A DNA stretch of 41,289 bases, from positions 1 to 41,289 of the forward strand of contig NZ_AVFK01000050.1 in the NCBI RefSeq assembly GCF_000936425.1, in the 5' to 3' direction. The notes beneath the pieces are model-generated. The model made no database searches, was not told the origin of the DNA, and worked only from the letters and a program-made list of their open reading frames with translations. The translations under genes were made by a program, and so were the position numbers. This DNA comes from Skermanella aerolata KACC 11604 (GTDB lineage Bacteria > Pseudomonadota > Alphaproteobacteria > Azospirillales > Azospirillaceae). Positions within the stretch are counted from its first letter, which is position 1. Each line of letters begins with the position of its first letter. Shown here piece after piece: positions 7,909 through 15,885 of the stretch.

Positions 7909-8970
7909 ATGGTAACGATCAATCGGCCAATGTTCGATCCTCAGGAATTTGATACTTTTGGCTGCCATCCCTTCGAGAACGACCCTTCGACCCCGGACCG
8001 GATCGCGCGTCAGGTCTATGTCGAGAGGCAGGTGTCCAGCTGGAACGTCAACATGAAGGACGGCTCGCAGCTGCAGTTCTGGGGCTTCAAGGATCCTACC
8101 ATTTCCGGCAGCGACTCTCCCTGGCCGTCCAAGATCATCCGGGTCAAGCAGGGCCAGATCTTCCACTGCATGTTCAAACCATCCAAGGGTGCCCACACCA
8201 TCCACTGGCACGGCATCGAACCGACCCCGATGAACGATGGCGTCGGCCACACCTCGTTCGAGGTCAAGAGCAGCTACACCTACCAGTGGTGCGCTCACCA
8301 GGCCGGAACCTACCTCTACCACTGCCATAAAAATACGGTGCTGCATTTCGAGATGGGCATGTACGGCGTGCTCATCATCGATCCGGTCACAAAAAGCCCC
8401 GACACCAACAACCCGAACTACTTGTACGATCCTCTCCCGGGTGACTCGGCTCCCGGCATCACCGCCGGCGCCCCCTACTCGGCCGAATCGATCCTGGTGT
8501 TCGACGACGTCGATCCCAGATGGCATACGCTCGATCACAATGCCGGCATGTGCGGCGACGATGTCGGGCTCGACAAGTTCAATCCCAAGTACTTCCTGAT
8601 CAACGGAGTCCACAACGGCCGGACCCAGACGGATGCGAAGACTGTCACCAAGGCCACTGCCGGGTGGAACGTGATGCTCCGCATCGCCAACGCCTCGTAC
8701 AGCCGACTGCACGTGACGCTTCCCTTCAACTGCTACATCGTCGAAGTGGACGGCCGTCCGCTGCGGACGAACCCCGCCAAGGGTTGGTTCTCGTCCCCGA
8801 AATACATGGCCGCGGGCAGCAAGCTCGAGGTTGGCGTGGCCCAACGCTACGCTATTTGGGTTCCGAAAATTGCGGCGGGCAGCCACTCGATCACCGGCAA
8901 CTTCCATCACTGGATCACCAACAACAAGCATGCCGACGGTACCGCGATCGCCAAGATCAACGCCGCCTGA
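7909..8970 (+). CDS. Multicopper-oxidase-like protein 2 (N-terminal-type copper motifs)
   Basis: 353 residues; ATG preceded by GGAG at 8-base spacing. No signal peptide is visible, which is notable next to the Tat-bearing MCO1 and suggests hitch-hiker export or cytoplasmic location. Cupredoxin domain 1 (about 35-165) has TIHWHGIEP (His99, His101), the HWHG copper motif, then GTYLYHCHKNTVLHFEMGM (His138-Cys139-His140, His146, Met151). That combines HCH with a following His and Met as in a type-1 site, but with two extra residues relative to the usual HCHxxxHxxxxM. Domain 2 (about 190-345) is cupredoxin-like (RYAIWVPKIAAGSHSITGNF) but has no HxH copper motif. MCO2 thus supplies the two motifs missing in MCO1. 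Nitrite reductase or a two-domain laccase half are alternatives. Confidence 0.8.
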   Translation: MVTINRPMFDPQEFDTFGCHPFENDPSTPDRIARQVYVERQVSSWNVNMKDGSQLQFWGFKDPTISGSDSPWPSKIIRVKQGQIFHCMFKPSKGAHTIHWHGIEPTPMNDGVGHTSFEVKSSYTYQWCAHQAGTYLYHCHKNTVLHFEMGMYGVLIIDPVTKSPDTNNPNYLYDPLPGDSAPGITAGAPYSAESILVFDDVDPRWHTLDHNAGMCGDDVGLDKFNPKYFLINGVHNGRTQTDAKTVTKATAGWNVMLRIANASYSRLHVTLPFNCYIVEVDGRPLRTNPAKGWFSSPKYMAAGSKLEVGVAQRYAIWVPKIAAGSHSITGNFHHWITNNKHADGTAIAKINAA

Positions 8971-8989
8971 TTTAACGGAGTTTTTGACC

Positions 8990-10006
8990 ATGAGTGCCTC
9001 GCATCTTCTGAAGGGCGCCGGACGGACGGCGCTTCTGGCAGGATTTCTGCTGAGCGGTCCGGCTCTGTACTTCGGGTCCATGGCGACGTCCGCTCAGGCG
9101 GATTCTGACCATGCCACTGTGGACAAGGGATTACAGGCTGAAGCCGGGTCGGCGCACGCTGCCGGGAGCCACAGCGGCGGTCACGGCGATACGGCGGCAT
9201 CGAAGCCGGAGGACACACAGGCGGGCGGCCATGGTAGCGGCGGCTACGGCGCCCACAGCGGTTGGCCGGAGCCGCATCAGCTCGGCGGTGACTTCAGCCT
9301 GACCGACCATACTGGCCGAAAGGTAACTCTTGCTGATTTCAAGGGTAAGGCGACCGCCTTTTACTTCGGCTACACGCAGTGTGACGATATCTGCCCGATC
9401 ATTGGCACCAAGCTCGGCATGGCGGTCGATCTGATGGGCAATAAGGGCGGTCAGATCAACATTGCCATGGTCAGCGTTGACGACCGCAATGATGGTCCAC
9501 AAGAACTCGCCACCTTCGTTGCCAAGCAGCATCCTCGCCTGATCGGCCTGTCCGGTAACCGGGAGGAAATCTACCAAATCGCCGCGAAGTACCGGGTTCG
9601 GCGGGATTATGTCATGACGAACCAGGTCGCCAAGGAAGGTGAGCAGCCGGCCGAGGAGCACGGCAACGATCATGGGGCTGGCCATGGTGATGCCTCGGTT
9701 CAGAACCAGCATAGCGGTCAGGGGGCTGCAGCCCACGGCGAGGCCGGCGAAGCGGCCCAAGCTGTACCGGCTTCCGCAGAGATCGTGCCCGGGGACTCTC
9801 CGGCTGATGCGCCGCGCAAACCGGGCCAGCGGATCAAGATCCGCTCCGCTTCCGACGACGCGACACGGTTGCACAACATGGCGATGGCGCACACCACCCA
9901 CATCTACCTGCTGAACAGCGAGGGCCAGGTTGTGCGGTACATCTACCCCAGCATGACGCCGGAAAATCTTGCCAAGCGCCTGACCGACCTGGTGGATGCA
10001 GGATGA
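8990..10006 (+). CDS. SCO1/SenC/PrrC-family copper chaperone with His-rich insertions
   Basis: SCO proteins are membrane-anchored thioredoxin-fold proteins that deliver copper, classically to cytochrome oxidase CuA. I start at the ATG at 8990 (GGAG 9 bases upstream), giving 338 residues with an N-terminal hydrophobic anchor (TALLAGFLLSGPALYFGSM). The copper motif is QCDDICP (Cys131, Cys135) after TAFYFGYT, and the distal His is in AMAHTTHIYLL (His301 or His304). Two histidine-rich stretches are unusual: one before the fold (about 40-90, with HAAGSHSGGHGD) and one inserted between the core strands and the final His region (about 220-265, with EEHGNDHGAGHGD). Usual family length is about 200 residues. 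It lies 19 bp after MCO2, so it probably metallates the MCO pair. Confidence 0.88.
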   Translation: MSASHLLKGAGRTALLAGFLLSGPALYFGSMATSAQADSDHATVDKGLQAEAGSAHAAGSHSGGHGDTAASKPEDTQAGGHGSGGYGAHSGWPEPHQLGGDFSLTDHTGRKVTLADFKGKATAFYFGYTQCDDICPIIGTKLGMAVDLMGNKGGQINIAMVSVDDRNDGPQELATFVAKQHPRLIGLSGNREEIYQIAAKYRVRRDYVMTNQVAKEGEQPAEEHGNDHGAGHGDASVQNQHSGQGAAAHGEAGEAAQAVPASAEIVPGDSPADAPRKPGQRIKIRSASDDATRLHNMAMAHTTHIYLLNSEGQVVRYIYPSMTPENLAKRLTDLVDAG

Positions 10007-10020
10007 CAGAAGGTTAGGTC

Positions 10021-10332
10021 ATGAGGAGATGCTCGGGTGTGAGGCGGGCTGCTGTTCTGATCTACTGCTCTGAACCGGCGCCAGCAGTAGCCGCGGTCTC
10101 GACGAATTCGATGACTGATCCACTCACACCTCAGGAGGCTTCCTTTAAGCAGCCGGAGCGGGGCTCGGGTACAATATCGCGGCCCGATCATCGCTGCCGG
10201 CTGCCGGCGCATAAGAGCAGTTACGTGCGCAGCAAATCTCCGGCGGGAGATATGCTGCTTACGGCATGCGAGCTGCTGGTCATTACGGCAACGATCTGCC
10301 TGCTGGCTGTAGTGATCTTCCTTGACTCATGA
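10021..10332 (+). CDS. Hypothetical small protein with C-terminal membrane segment
   Basis: 103 residues, unrecognised. The first 75 residues are polar and low in family signal; the last 25 (LLTACELLVITATICLLAVVIFL) form one convincing membrane helix ending in DS. It sits between SCO and the GspL-like gene. Its stop overlaps an ATG at 10329 (ATGA), which is in frame with the GspL-like gene, hinting at translational coupling. Against it: no clear Shine-Dalgarno at 10021 and no homologue I recognise. It might be a small T2SS accessory or chance. Confidence 0.35.
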   Translation: MRRCSGVRRAAVLIYCSEPAPAVAAVSTNSMTDPLTPQEASFKQPERGSGTISRPDHRCRLPAHKSSYVRSKSPAGDMLLTACELLVITATICLLAVVIFLDS

Positions 10333-10373
10333 TACGTGAGGGTGCCTGCGGGTACCCTAGTGGAGACGATCAA

Positions 10374-11417
10374 ATGGCCGTACCGGGCTCGCTCACGCAG
10401 AACGCCTTGAAGGGATGGCGCTGGTGGACCGGCGAGCTCCGCGCCTGCATTCCGCAGCGGTTGCGCTCGCTTGCGCTGTCCCGCGACCTGCGGGTCGAGA
10501 TGTCCGCCAATGCCATCACGGTCAGGCGCTCATCCCGATCCGTATCGTCCTTTCCGCTGCCGCTCGACAGCGGGAACCGTGAGGTGCTGACCCGTCTGCT
10601 GAAACGCCGCCGGTTGACAGTTATAGTTCCCGCGGAGCGCGCAGTTTCCTGCGTTGTCGATCTCCCGCTCGCGGCGGAGCGGGCGGTATCCCAGGCTCTA
10701 CGCTACGAGGTGGATCGCCGCACACCATTCAAGGCCGATGCCGTTTACCTCGGCTACAAAGTCCGCGAGCGCGACACTGCCGCGCGCAGGCTCAAGGTGG
10801 AGATGGTGTGCGCACCCCGGCGCCTGCTCGATCCGCTCCGTGGTGTTGCAGTGTCGGCGCAGGCGGTAATTGGATCGCTGATCGCTGAACTCCCCTCTGG
10901 CAATGTCGATCTCGGCTTCGGCGAGAACCAGCGCGCCACTGGCGGTCCGGAACGGATCGTCGCGCTCGGCTTCGGGCTCGGCTGCGCTGCCGCGATCGCG
11001 GGTTTGGCGATCCCCCTGATGCGCATCGAGGCCGCCGCCGAAAGCATGGAGGCCGAGGTCGCCGATCTCAGGGTCAGAGCAGGACGGGCGGCGGAGCTGG
11101 AGCGCGAGATTGTGCAGATTACGGCGCGTGAAACCTCTCTGGACACGTTTCTCCAAGGTAAGGCCCCCCTGGTCTTCCTCGCCGAACTGGCCAGCATAAC
11201 CGGCGACGACACATACATCACCGGCTTCCGTTTCGACGGCAACGCTTTTCAGATCGACGGCTCCGCCGCCTCTGCCGCCGCCGTGGTCCAGGCGATCGAA
11301 GGTTCACCCCACTTCAGGAATCCAACCTTCCGGACAGCCGTGACACCCGATGCGGATGCCGGAGAGGACTTCTCGCTTAGCTTCCTGGTTGAGCAAGCCG
11401 TGCCGGAGGATCGGTGA
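10374..11417 (+). CDS. gspL: GspL/PilN-like T2SS inner-membrane assembly protein
   Basis: About 347 residues. I choose the ATG at 10374 because GGAG lies 9 bases upstream; the in-frame ATG at 10329 overlaps the preceding stop and is an alternative. The cytoplasmic part (1-190) has the ASKHA-like pattern of GspL/PilM (ERAVSCVVDLPLAAERAVSQALRYEVDRRTPF). One membrane helix follows (GFGLGCAAAIAGLAIPLM, about 197-214). After it comes a coiled-coil and a PilN-type periplasmic domain (FLAELASITGDDTYITGFRFDGN). This combination is what GspL-type platform proteins look like: they connect the GspE ATPase to the membrane. The next gene starts on its stop codon (TGATG), so the two are co-translated. Confidence 0.75.
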   Translation: MAVPGSLTQNALKGWRWWTGELRACIPQRLRSLALSRDLRVEMSANAITVRRSSRSVSSFPLPLDSGNREVLTRLLKRRRLTVIVPAERAVSCVVDLPLAAERAVSQALRYEVDRRTPFKADAVYLGYKVRERDTAARRLKVEMVCAPRRLLDPLRGVAVSAQAVIGSLIAELPSGNVDLGFGENQRATGGPERIVALGFGLGCAAAIAGLAIPLMRIEAAAESMEAEVADLRVRAGRAAELEREIVQITARETSLDTFLQGKAPLVFLAELASITGDDTYITGFRFDGNAFQIDGSAASAAAVVQAIEGSPHFRNPTFRTAVTPDADAGEDFSLSFLVEQAVPEDR

Positions 11418-11992
11418 TGTCCCTGCAGATTTCCCCCAAGCTGTCACGCCTACTGGCCCTGACGATCCTTGTGGTCTTGGTGATGGGATCGGTCAATCTC
11501 GTTGCCCTTCCCCTGCTGGAACGGTTTGAGACTGCGGAAAGCCGGTTGGCCGATGCTGCAGCCTGGCGCGCGCGTCTCTCTACTTCCCTGGAGCGCATTC
11601 CCCAGCTGGAGGAAACACTTCAGCAAACCCGGGAGGCAGCCGGAAGCCGCAAGGGCATCCTGCACGTCGAGAACGAGGCTCTGGGGTCCGCAGAGTTGCA
11701 GAAGATAGTCCAGAAGCTGATTTCCGATGCCGGCATCCAGTCGCGCAGCATACAGCCCGTGCCGGCGCGCCGCGAGCATGATGCCATGCAACTTGGAATT
11801 CGGGTTTCGGCCCGCGGCGATGAACCGGCCATGGTCAATCTTCTGGAGAGGATTGAGCGGCATGAGCCTTCCCTGGCCGTCAGCAACCTGAACGTTTCGG
11901 CTTCCACTTATCGCGGTGAAGTCCCCAGCGGACCCACCGAGGTAGATATGCAGATGGTGCTCGAAGTCCTGGCGGTGGCAAACTCCAAGTGA
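11417..11992 (+). CDS. gspM: GspM/PilO-like T2SS inner-membrane protein
   Basis: 191 residues from the ATG overlapping the gspL stop by one base; a GTG one codon earlier is an alternative. A single N-terminal membrane helix (LLALTILVVLVMGSVNLVALPLL, about 13-35) is followed by a coiled-coil and a periplasmic ferredoxin-like part (LGIRVSARGDEPAMVNLLERIE and EVDMQMVLEVLAVA), the typical architecture of GspM_II/PilO proteins that pair with GspL/PilN. Position after the GspL-like gene is the main support for GspM rather than PilO. No gene for pseudopilins, GspE, GspF or GspC is seen nearby, so the rest of the T2SS must lie elsewhere. Confidence 0.72.
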   Translation: MSLQISPKLSRLLALTILVVLVMGSVNLVALPLLERFETAESRLADAAAWRARLSTSLERIPQLEETLQQTREAAGSRKGILHVENEALGSAELQKIVQKLISDAGIQSRSIQPVPARREHDAMQLGIRVSARGDEPAMVNLLERIERHEPSLAVSNLNVSASTYRGEVPSGPTEVDMQMVLEVLAVANSK

Positions 11993-12314
11993 TGCTGCTC
12001 ACCCTCTGCTGGATAGAGAACCATCCCGATGAAGTTGAAATTTGCGTAGTGCGCGGGATATTTCTTGAGTATTCATCCGGATGGCATCCCTTTCCTTGTA
12101 TAACCAGGCAAATAATCAATCTTGCGGTGATGTTTCCGGCTATTCGCTCAGGGCTAGGCAAGTCATAGGCATCAGCTGTCGAAAAAATCCTGTCATCGGG
12201 AAAATTCCCGGCAATAAAGTCGCTCCCCACACGTCATCTCCCTGAACGCGGTCCTCTGGCTTGGTTAACGGGCACAGGCGCACTCATCGAACAGGTTCCG
12301 GGAGAACATTTCCT
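11993..12314. promoter_or_regulatory. Intergenic region upstream of cytochrome c peroxidase gene, with palindrome
   Basis: About 320 bp with no gene. The perfect inverted repeat CGGGAA-AA-TTCCCG lies at 12197-12210, roughly 105 bp upstream of the peroxidase start, and could be an operator. Further down, CCACACGTCAT (12227-12237) is also found at 16065 in another intergenic region. No clear sigma-70 promoter was recognised. Confidence 0.3.
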
Positions 12315-14486
12315 ATGCGGCTCGGTCTACGCCACTGGCTTCTATCCACCTCGACATGCCTCCTCACCGCGGTGACTGTCACGGCGATGTGGTCGTCGTT
12401 GAGCCTCGCCCAGACGATACCGGCGGATTCGGAGTTGGGTGGGGAAGTCGAGATCATCGACAACATCGAGGACACTGATCCCGAGGATGAGGTGATCGAC
12501 GTCAATGAGCCGGATGACCGCCCCCTGGAGTCGCTGAAAGGTAAGGCGCCGCCGCTGCCAGACCTGACCGGCATCGTCAGGAACAAGGATTGGGCCAAAG
12601 CGGCCGGGAAAGCGCTGTTCTGGGATCAGCAGATCGGCAGCGACACCGTGGCCTGCGCCAGCTGCCATTTCCGCGCCGGGGCGGACCCTCGTGTCACCAA
12701 CCAGCTGAACCCGGGACTGAACGCCGGCGACAAGATGTGGGGTTCCACCGCCGGTACGGGGCTGACGGCATCGGGACAGAAGGCCGGCCCCAACATCACC
12801 CTGAAGCCTGATGACTTCCCGTTCCGCAAGTTGCTGGATCCGAATAACGCGAAGAGCCGCGTTCTGTTTGACACCAACGACGTCTCCGCGTCGGCGGGTA
12901 CTTTCGCGGGCGATTACGTCGGCACGATCGAGCGTCCGAAGCAGCAGCCGCGCGCGACCAACACGGACCGCTGCAGAAGGACTGTGGACGAGGTGTTCAA
13001 TATCCTCGGCCACGGCACGCGCAAGGTCGAGCCACGCAACTCGCCAACCGTCATCAACGCCGTGTTCTATCATCGGAATTTTTGGGACGGTCGGGCGAAC
13101 AACATGTTCAGCGGCACCGGCGTGTTCGGCCTACGGGACATCCGCAACGACAAGGCCTCGCGGCTCGTCGTGCTGAAGGCGGATGGCAGCGTGGCGCTCC
13201 AGAATGTCCGCCTGGAAAATGCCAGCGCCGCTTCCCAGGCGGTGGGTCCGTTGCTCAGCGACTTCGAAATGTCGTGCACCGCGCGCGCCTTCGCCGATAT
13301 CGGGCGCAAGATGATGGCCCAGCAGGCACTCAAGCTTCAGACGGTCAGCACCTCCGACAGTCTGTTCGGCGCGGGCGGTCCGCTGGGCGATATGGTCACC
13401 GCCTCCATGATCGGATTGAAGTTCACTTACGGCGACATGATCAGGAATGCGTTCGCCAAACGCTTCTGGGGGTCTCCGGACAAGTTCAAGTTCGTGACCA
13501 ACGATGACAATTCGGTAAGCCTGGTCAAGGATCCTGCAGGCTACACCCAGATGGAGCTGAACTTTCCGTTATTCTTCGGCCTCACTGTGATGCTGTACGA
13601 GGCAACCCTGGTCTCGGACGACAGTCCCTTCGACCGCGGCCAACTCACCGCCCAGCAGCAGCAGGGTAAGGCGATCTTCGAGGGCAAAGGCAAGTGCATC
13701 GCCTGCCACGACGGCCCGCTGATGTCCAAGGCCGCCCATGTATCCAGTCCGGGCAAGCAGCCCAAGCTGGTCGAGCGCATGCCGATGAGTGACGGCAATC
13801 CCTCGCTTTACGACAACGGGTTCTACAACATCGGTGTCCGTCCGGTGCAGGAGGATTTGGGCGTCGGCGGGACCGATCCATGGGGGGCTCCGCTGTCATA
13901 CTCGCGCCAGTGGATCAACGGACGCAAGGCCGACTCCTACCTGATCAACCCCTGCGACTTCGAGGTCCCATTTCCCGGCCAGGAAACCGTCGCCTGCGGC
14001 GGCAATGCGGTACCGCCAAGTGTCAACCTGAAGGACGAGAGGCTGGCCGTCATGGGCGCCTTCAAGACCCCGACGCTGCGGAACGTCGCCCTGACGCCGC
14101 CCTACTTCCACAACGGCGGTCAGGCTACCCTGCAGCAGGTGATGGCGTTCTATAATCGTGGTGGAGACTTCAACAACATCAACAAGTCCCCCGACGTCAC
14201 GCCTTTAGGCCTGACCCTGACCGAGCAGGACGCCCTGGTTGCCTTCATGCAGTCGCTGACCGACGAGCGGGTCCGGTGCTCACGCGCCCCCTTCGATCAT
14301 CCCGAGCTGCTGATCCCGGATGGACATAAGGATGGCGTGTACAAGGCCGACGGCCGCGTCGCCGACCGCCTGCGGGTCCTCAAGGCAACGGGAGCAGCGG
14401 GCTACGGCTCGACCAGCTGCCCGTCCAACACCGGCAACCTCTTCGACATGGCTCGTAACATCAACGGCTTGCCGATCAAGCCGTAG
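12315..14486 (+). CDS. Large exported di-heme cytochrome c peroxidase family protein (CCP/MauG-like)
   Basis: Predicted periplasmic or secreted peroxidase with two c-type hemes. The ATG at 12315 follows GGGAGA and begins a clear signal peptide (cleavage after SLAQ, about residue 33), giving 723 residues. Heme sites: CASCH (about 114-118) and CIACH (about 461-465). C-terminal landmarks include FKTPTLRNVALTPPYFHNGG and LTEQDALVAFMQSL, both hallmark CCP/MauG segments. It is about twice the usual 320-380 residues; the excess lies mainly between the two hemes. A strongly acidic stretch follows the signal peptide (about 44-70). Several cysteines (CDFEV, VACGG, VRCSR, TSCPS) could form disulfides, as in an extracellular protein. 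It follows the T2SS genes and precedes a perfect terminator. Confidence 0.88.
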   Translation: MRLGLRHWLLSTSTCLLTAVTVTAMWSSLSLAQTIPADSELGGEVEIIDNIEDTDPEDEVIDVNEPDDRPLESLKGKAPPLPDLTGIVRNKDWAKAAGKALFWDQQIGSDTVACASCHFRAGADPRVTNQLNPGLNAGDKMWGSTAGTGLTASGQKAGPNITLKPDDFPFRKLLDPNNAKSRVLFDTNDVSASAGTFAGDYVGTIERPKQQPRATNTDRCRRTVDEVFNILGHGTRKVEPRNSPTVINAVFYHRNFWDGRANNMFSGTGVFGLRDIRNDKASRLVVLKADGSVALQNVRLENASAASQAVGPLLSDFEMSCTARAFADIGRKMMAQQALKLQTVSTSDSLFGAGGPLGDMVTASMIGLKFTYGDMIRNAFAKRFWGSPDKFKFVTNDDNSVSLVKDPAGYTQMELNFPLFFGLTVMLYEATLVSDDSPFDRGQLTAQQQQGKAIFEGKGKCIACHDGPLMSKAAHVSSPGKQPKLVERMPMSDGNPSLYDNGFYNIGVRPVQEDLGVGGTDPWGAPLSYSRQWINGRKADSYLINPCDFEVPFPGQETVACGGNAVPPSVNLKDERLAVMGAFKTPTLRNVALTPPYFHNGGQATLQQVMAFYNRGGDFNNINKSPDVTPLGLTLTEQDALVAFMQSLTDERVRCSRAPFDHPELLIPDGHKDGVYKADGRVADRLRVLKATGAAGYGSTSCPSNTGNLFDMARNINGLPIKP

Positions 14487-14513
14487 GACGACCCTCCGCC
14501 TTTGCTCACACAA

Positions 14514-14547
14514 GAAAGCCCCGGACCTTTGCAGGTCCGGGGCTTTC
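14514..14547 (+). terminator. Rho-independent terminator after cytochrome c peroxidase gene
   Basis: A perfect 15-bp stem (14514-14528 with 14533-14547) with the 4-base loop TTGC, 28 bases after the stop codon, followed by CTCGTTCTGT. The upstream arm is preceded by an A-rich CACAAGAAAG. It is the strongest hairpin in the window. Confidence 0.88.
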
Positions 14548-14823
14548 CTCGTTCTGTCAGAAGCCCCACGACATAGCGGAAGGCAAAGCCGGTTAGATGC
14601 CGATCCTTCCAACCGATAGGAGTCGAGACTATCGGCCGATAATTCGGATTACAGATCAACCTGTTCTGAGCAGGCAGCGTCGCCAAGGAAGAAGGATGCT
14701 CCTCAGCAGCGCGATAAAATTTGAGAAGCATGTGGCATCCACCCTGAGGGCAGAAAGGGGACGCAAGAAAAAGGCCGGGACAAGCCCGGCCTGAAGTTTC
14801 GGTGCTGTGGCGCGTCGAAATGG
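14548..14823. other. Convergent intergenic region with terminator
   Basis: About 275 bp between the convergent peroxidase and secreted-protein genes. It holds the terminator at 14772-14792 for the leftward gene. The remainder shows no coding signal on either strand. Confidence 0.5.
14772..14792 (-). terminator. Rho-independent terminator of leftward secreted-protein gene
   Basis: Read on the minus strand: AGGCCGGG, loop CTTGT, CCCGGCCT, followed directly by TTTTCTTG. This is an 8-bp perfect GC-rich stem with a T-run, 31 bases after the stop of the gene ending at 14824. Confidence 0.88.
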
Positions 14824-15885
14824 TCAATCGATCCGGTTATCGACCTGGAGTGTATCCTGGACTTGCACACTCAATTGGGTGTTAGGGTTGGTGGTCATGA
14901 TCGGCCGTCCATTTGCGTCGATCATCCGGACGCCAACAATGCTGGGGCAACCATCGCCCGCTTGATTGCCGGTCTGGGCATTCGTCAGTCTGGCGTCAAC
15001 ACGATAGAGCCCGAACCGTGCGTCTCCAGCATCGGCAACCGACGTCACGTTGATCGGGTAGGCGAACCTTGCTAGGCCATTGCCTGCAACCCGGAAAATT
15101 TCGACCCGGGTCGCCGGGGGCAGGTTCTGTCCACGGTATGTCGCGCCGCGCAACTCGAGTTCGATGTCATTTGGTGCGCGCTCCCGGCACTGGGCGCGGA
15201 GAATACTGATTTTTGCCATCGTAGGGGTCGCGATCTCGCCTCCAGACACCTCGAGATCCCACAGATACATCTTCCCATCGTCGGACCACCAGCCCTCGGC
15301 TGCCACAGGTGTGCCTGGGATAATGCTGTTCCGGATGAGCGGGAAGCCGAAGTCGTTCTTCAGCGGATTGCCAGGGACACGCGGATCGAAATCAGACTTA
15401 CCGGTCGGAAAAGAGGGGGCATTTGCACGCGGCGGCATCAGGACAATTTCCATGCCGTCCAGCTTCAGCGTATTGTTGCTGTTCTGGGTGATGTAGCCGA
15501 GTGCTACGTTTTCCTCTGGGTTCAGCGCGATGTCACGAGCAGTGACCGTTGCTCCGTTGCTCTCACCAATGACGATTGCAGTGGCATTGCGGAAACCGTT
15601 GGGCTTGCCCGGTATCCCGTTCCTCACCGCTTCGGACCAAGAAATATCCGGGTTGGTTGGAGTCGAGATTGTCACACTGTCGTCCGGCGGGATCTGAATC
15701 ACAGTACCCATTACTGTCATGGTTCGGGTACCGGGTTCATTGACCATGTCCAGAATGCGGCCCTCGATTTCGACTTCCGTGAACGGAAAAGTCGGCTGAT
15801 TTTGGGCGGAGGCAGGTGCGGTCATTAAGGCCGCCGGAGACATCAGGGCAGTCGTTAGAATAAGGGCTCTGGTCAGATTACGCAT
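14824..15885 (-). CDS. Exported protein of unknown function, paralogue of the 22578-23639 protein
   Basis: 353 residues from the ATG at 15885, chosen because MRNLTRALILTTALM leads into a signal peptide ending APASAQ. A further in-frame ATG at 15954 would add a polar extension. The first mature domain (VEIEGRILDM...TVMGTVIQI) resembles the small beta-barrel repeats seen in DUF5666-type proteins; this is a weak likeness. A conserved block, KNDFGFPLI...VAAEGWWSDDGKMYLWDLE...ILRAQCRERAPNDIELELRG, is shared with the protein at 22578. A second Cys (GCPSIVGVRMI) is also matched there (SCPETVMVRYV), so a disulfide between RAQC and the CP motif is plausible. Function unknown; T2SS cargo or an oxidase partner are possibilities from context only. 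Confidence 0.75.
   Translation of the reverse strand: MRNLTRALILTTALMSPAALMTAPASAQNQPTFPFTEVEIEGRILDMVNEPGTRTMTVMGTVIQIPPDDSVTISTPTNPDISWSEAVRNGIPGKPNGFRNATAIVIGESNGATVTARDIALNPEENVALGYITQNSNNTLKLDGMEIVLMPPRANAPSFPTGKSDFDPRVPGNPLKNDFGFPLIRNSIIPGTPVAAEGWWSDDGKMYLWDLEVSGGEIATPTMAKISILRAQCRERAPNDIELELRGATYRGQNLPPATRVEIFRVAGNGLARFAYPINVTSVADAGDARFGLYRVDARLTNAQTGNQAGDGCPSIVGVRMIDANGRPIMTTNPNTQLSVQVQDTLQVDNRID

Noticed and set aside
7771-9081. 436-codon minus-strand open frame across MCO2
   Set aside because: The plus-strand proteins have exact copper motifs, ribosome sites and family patterns. The reverse frame shows only antisense composition.
12342-13073. 243-codon minus-strand open frame opposite the peroxidase gene
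   Set aside because: GC-rich antisense frame without recognisable domain, wholly inside the coding region with the first CxxCH motif.
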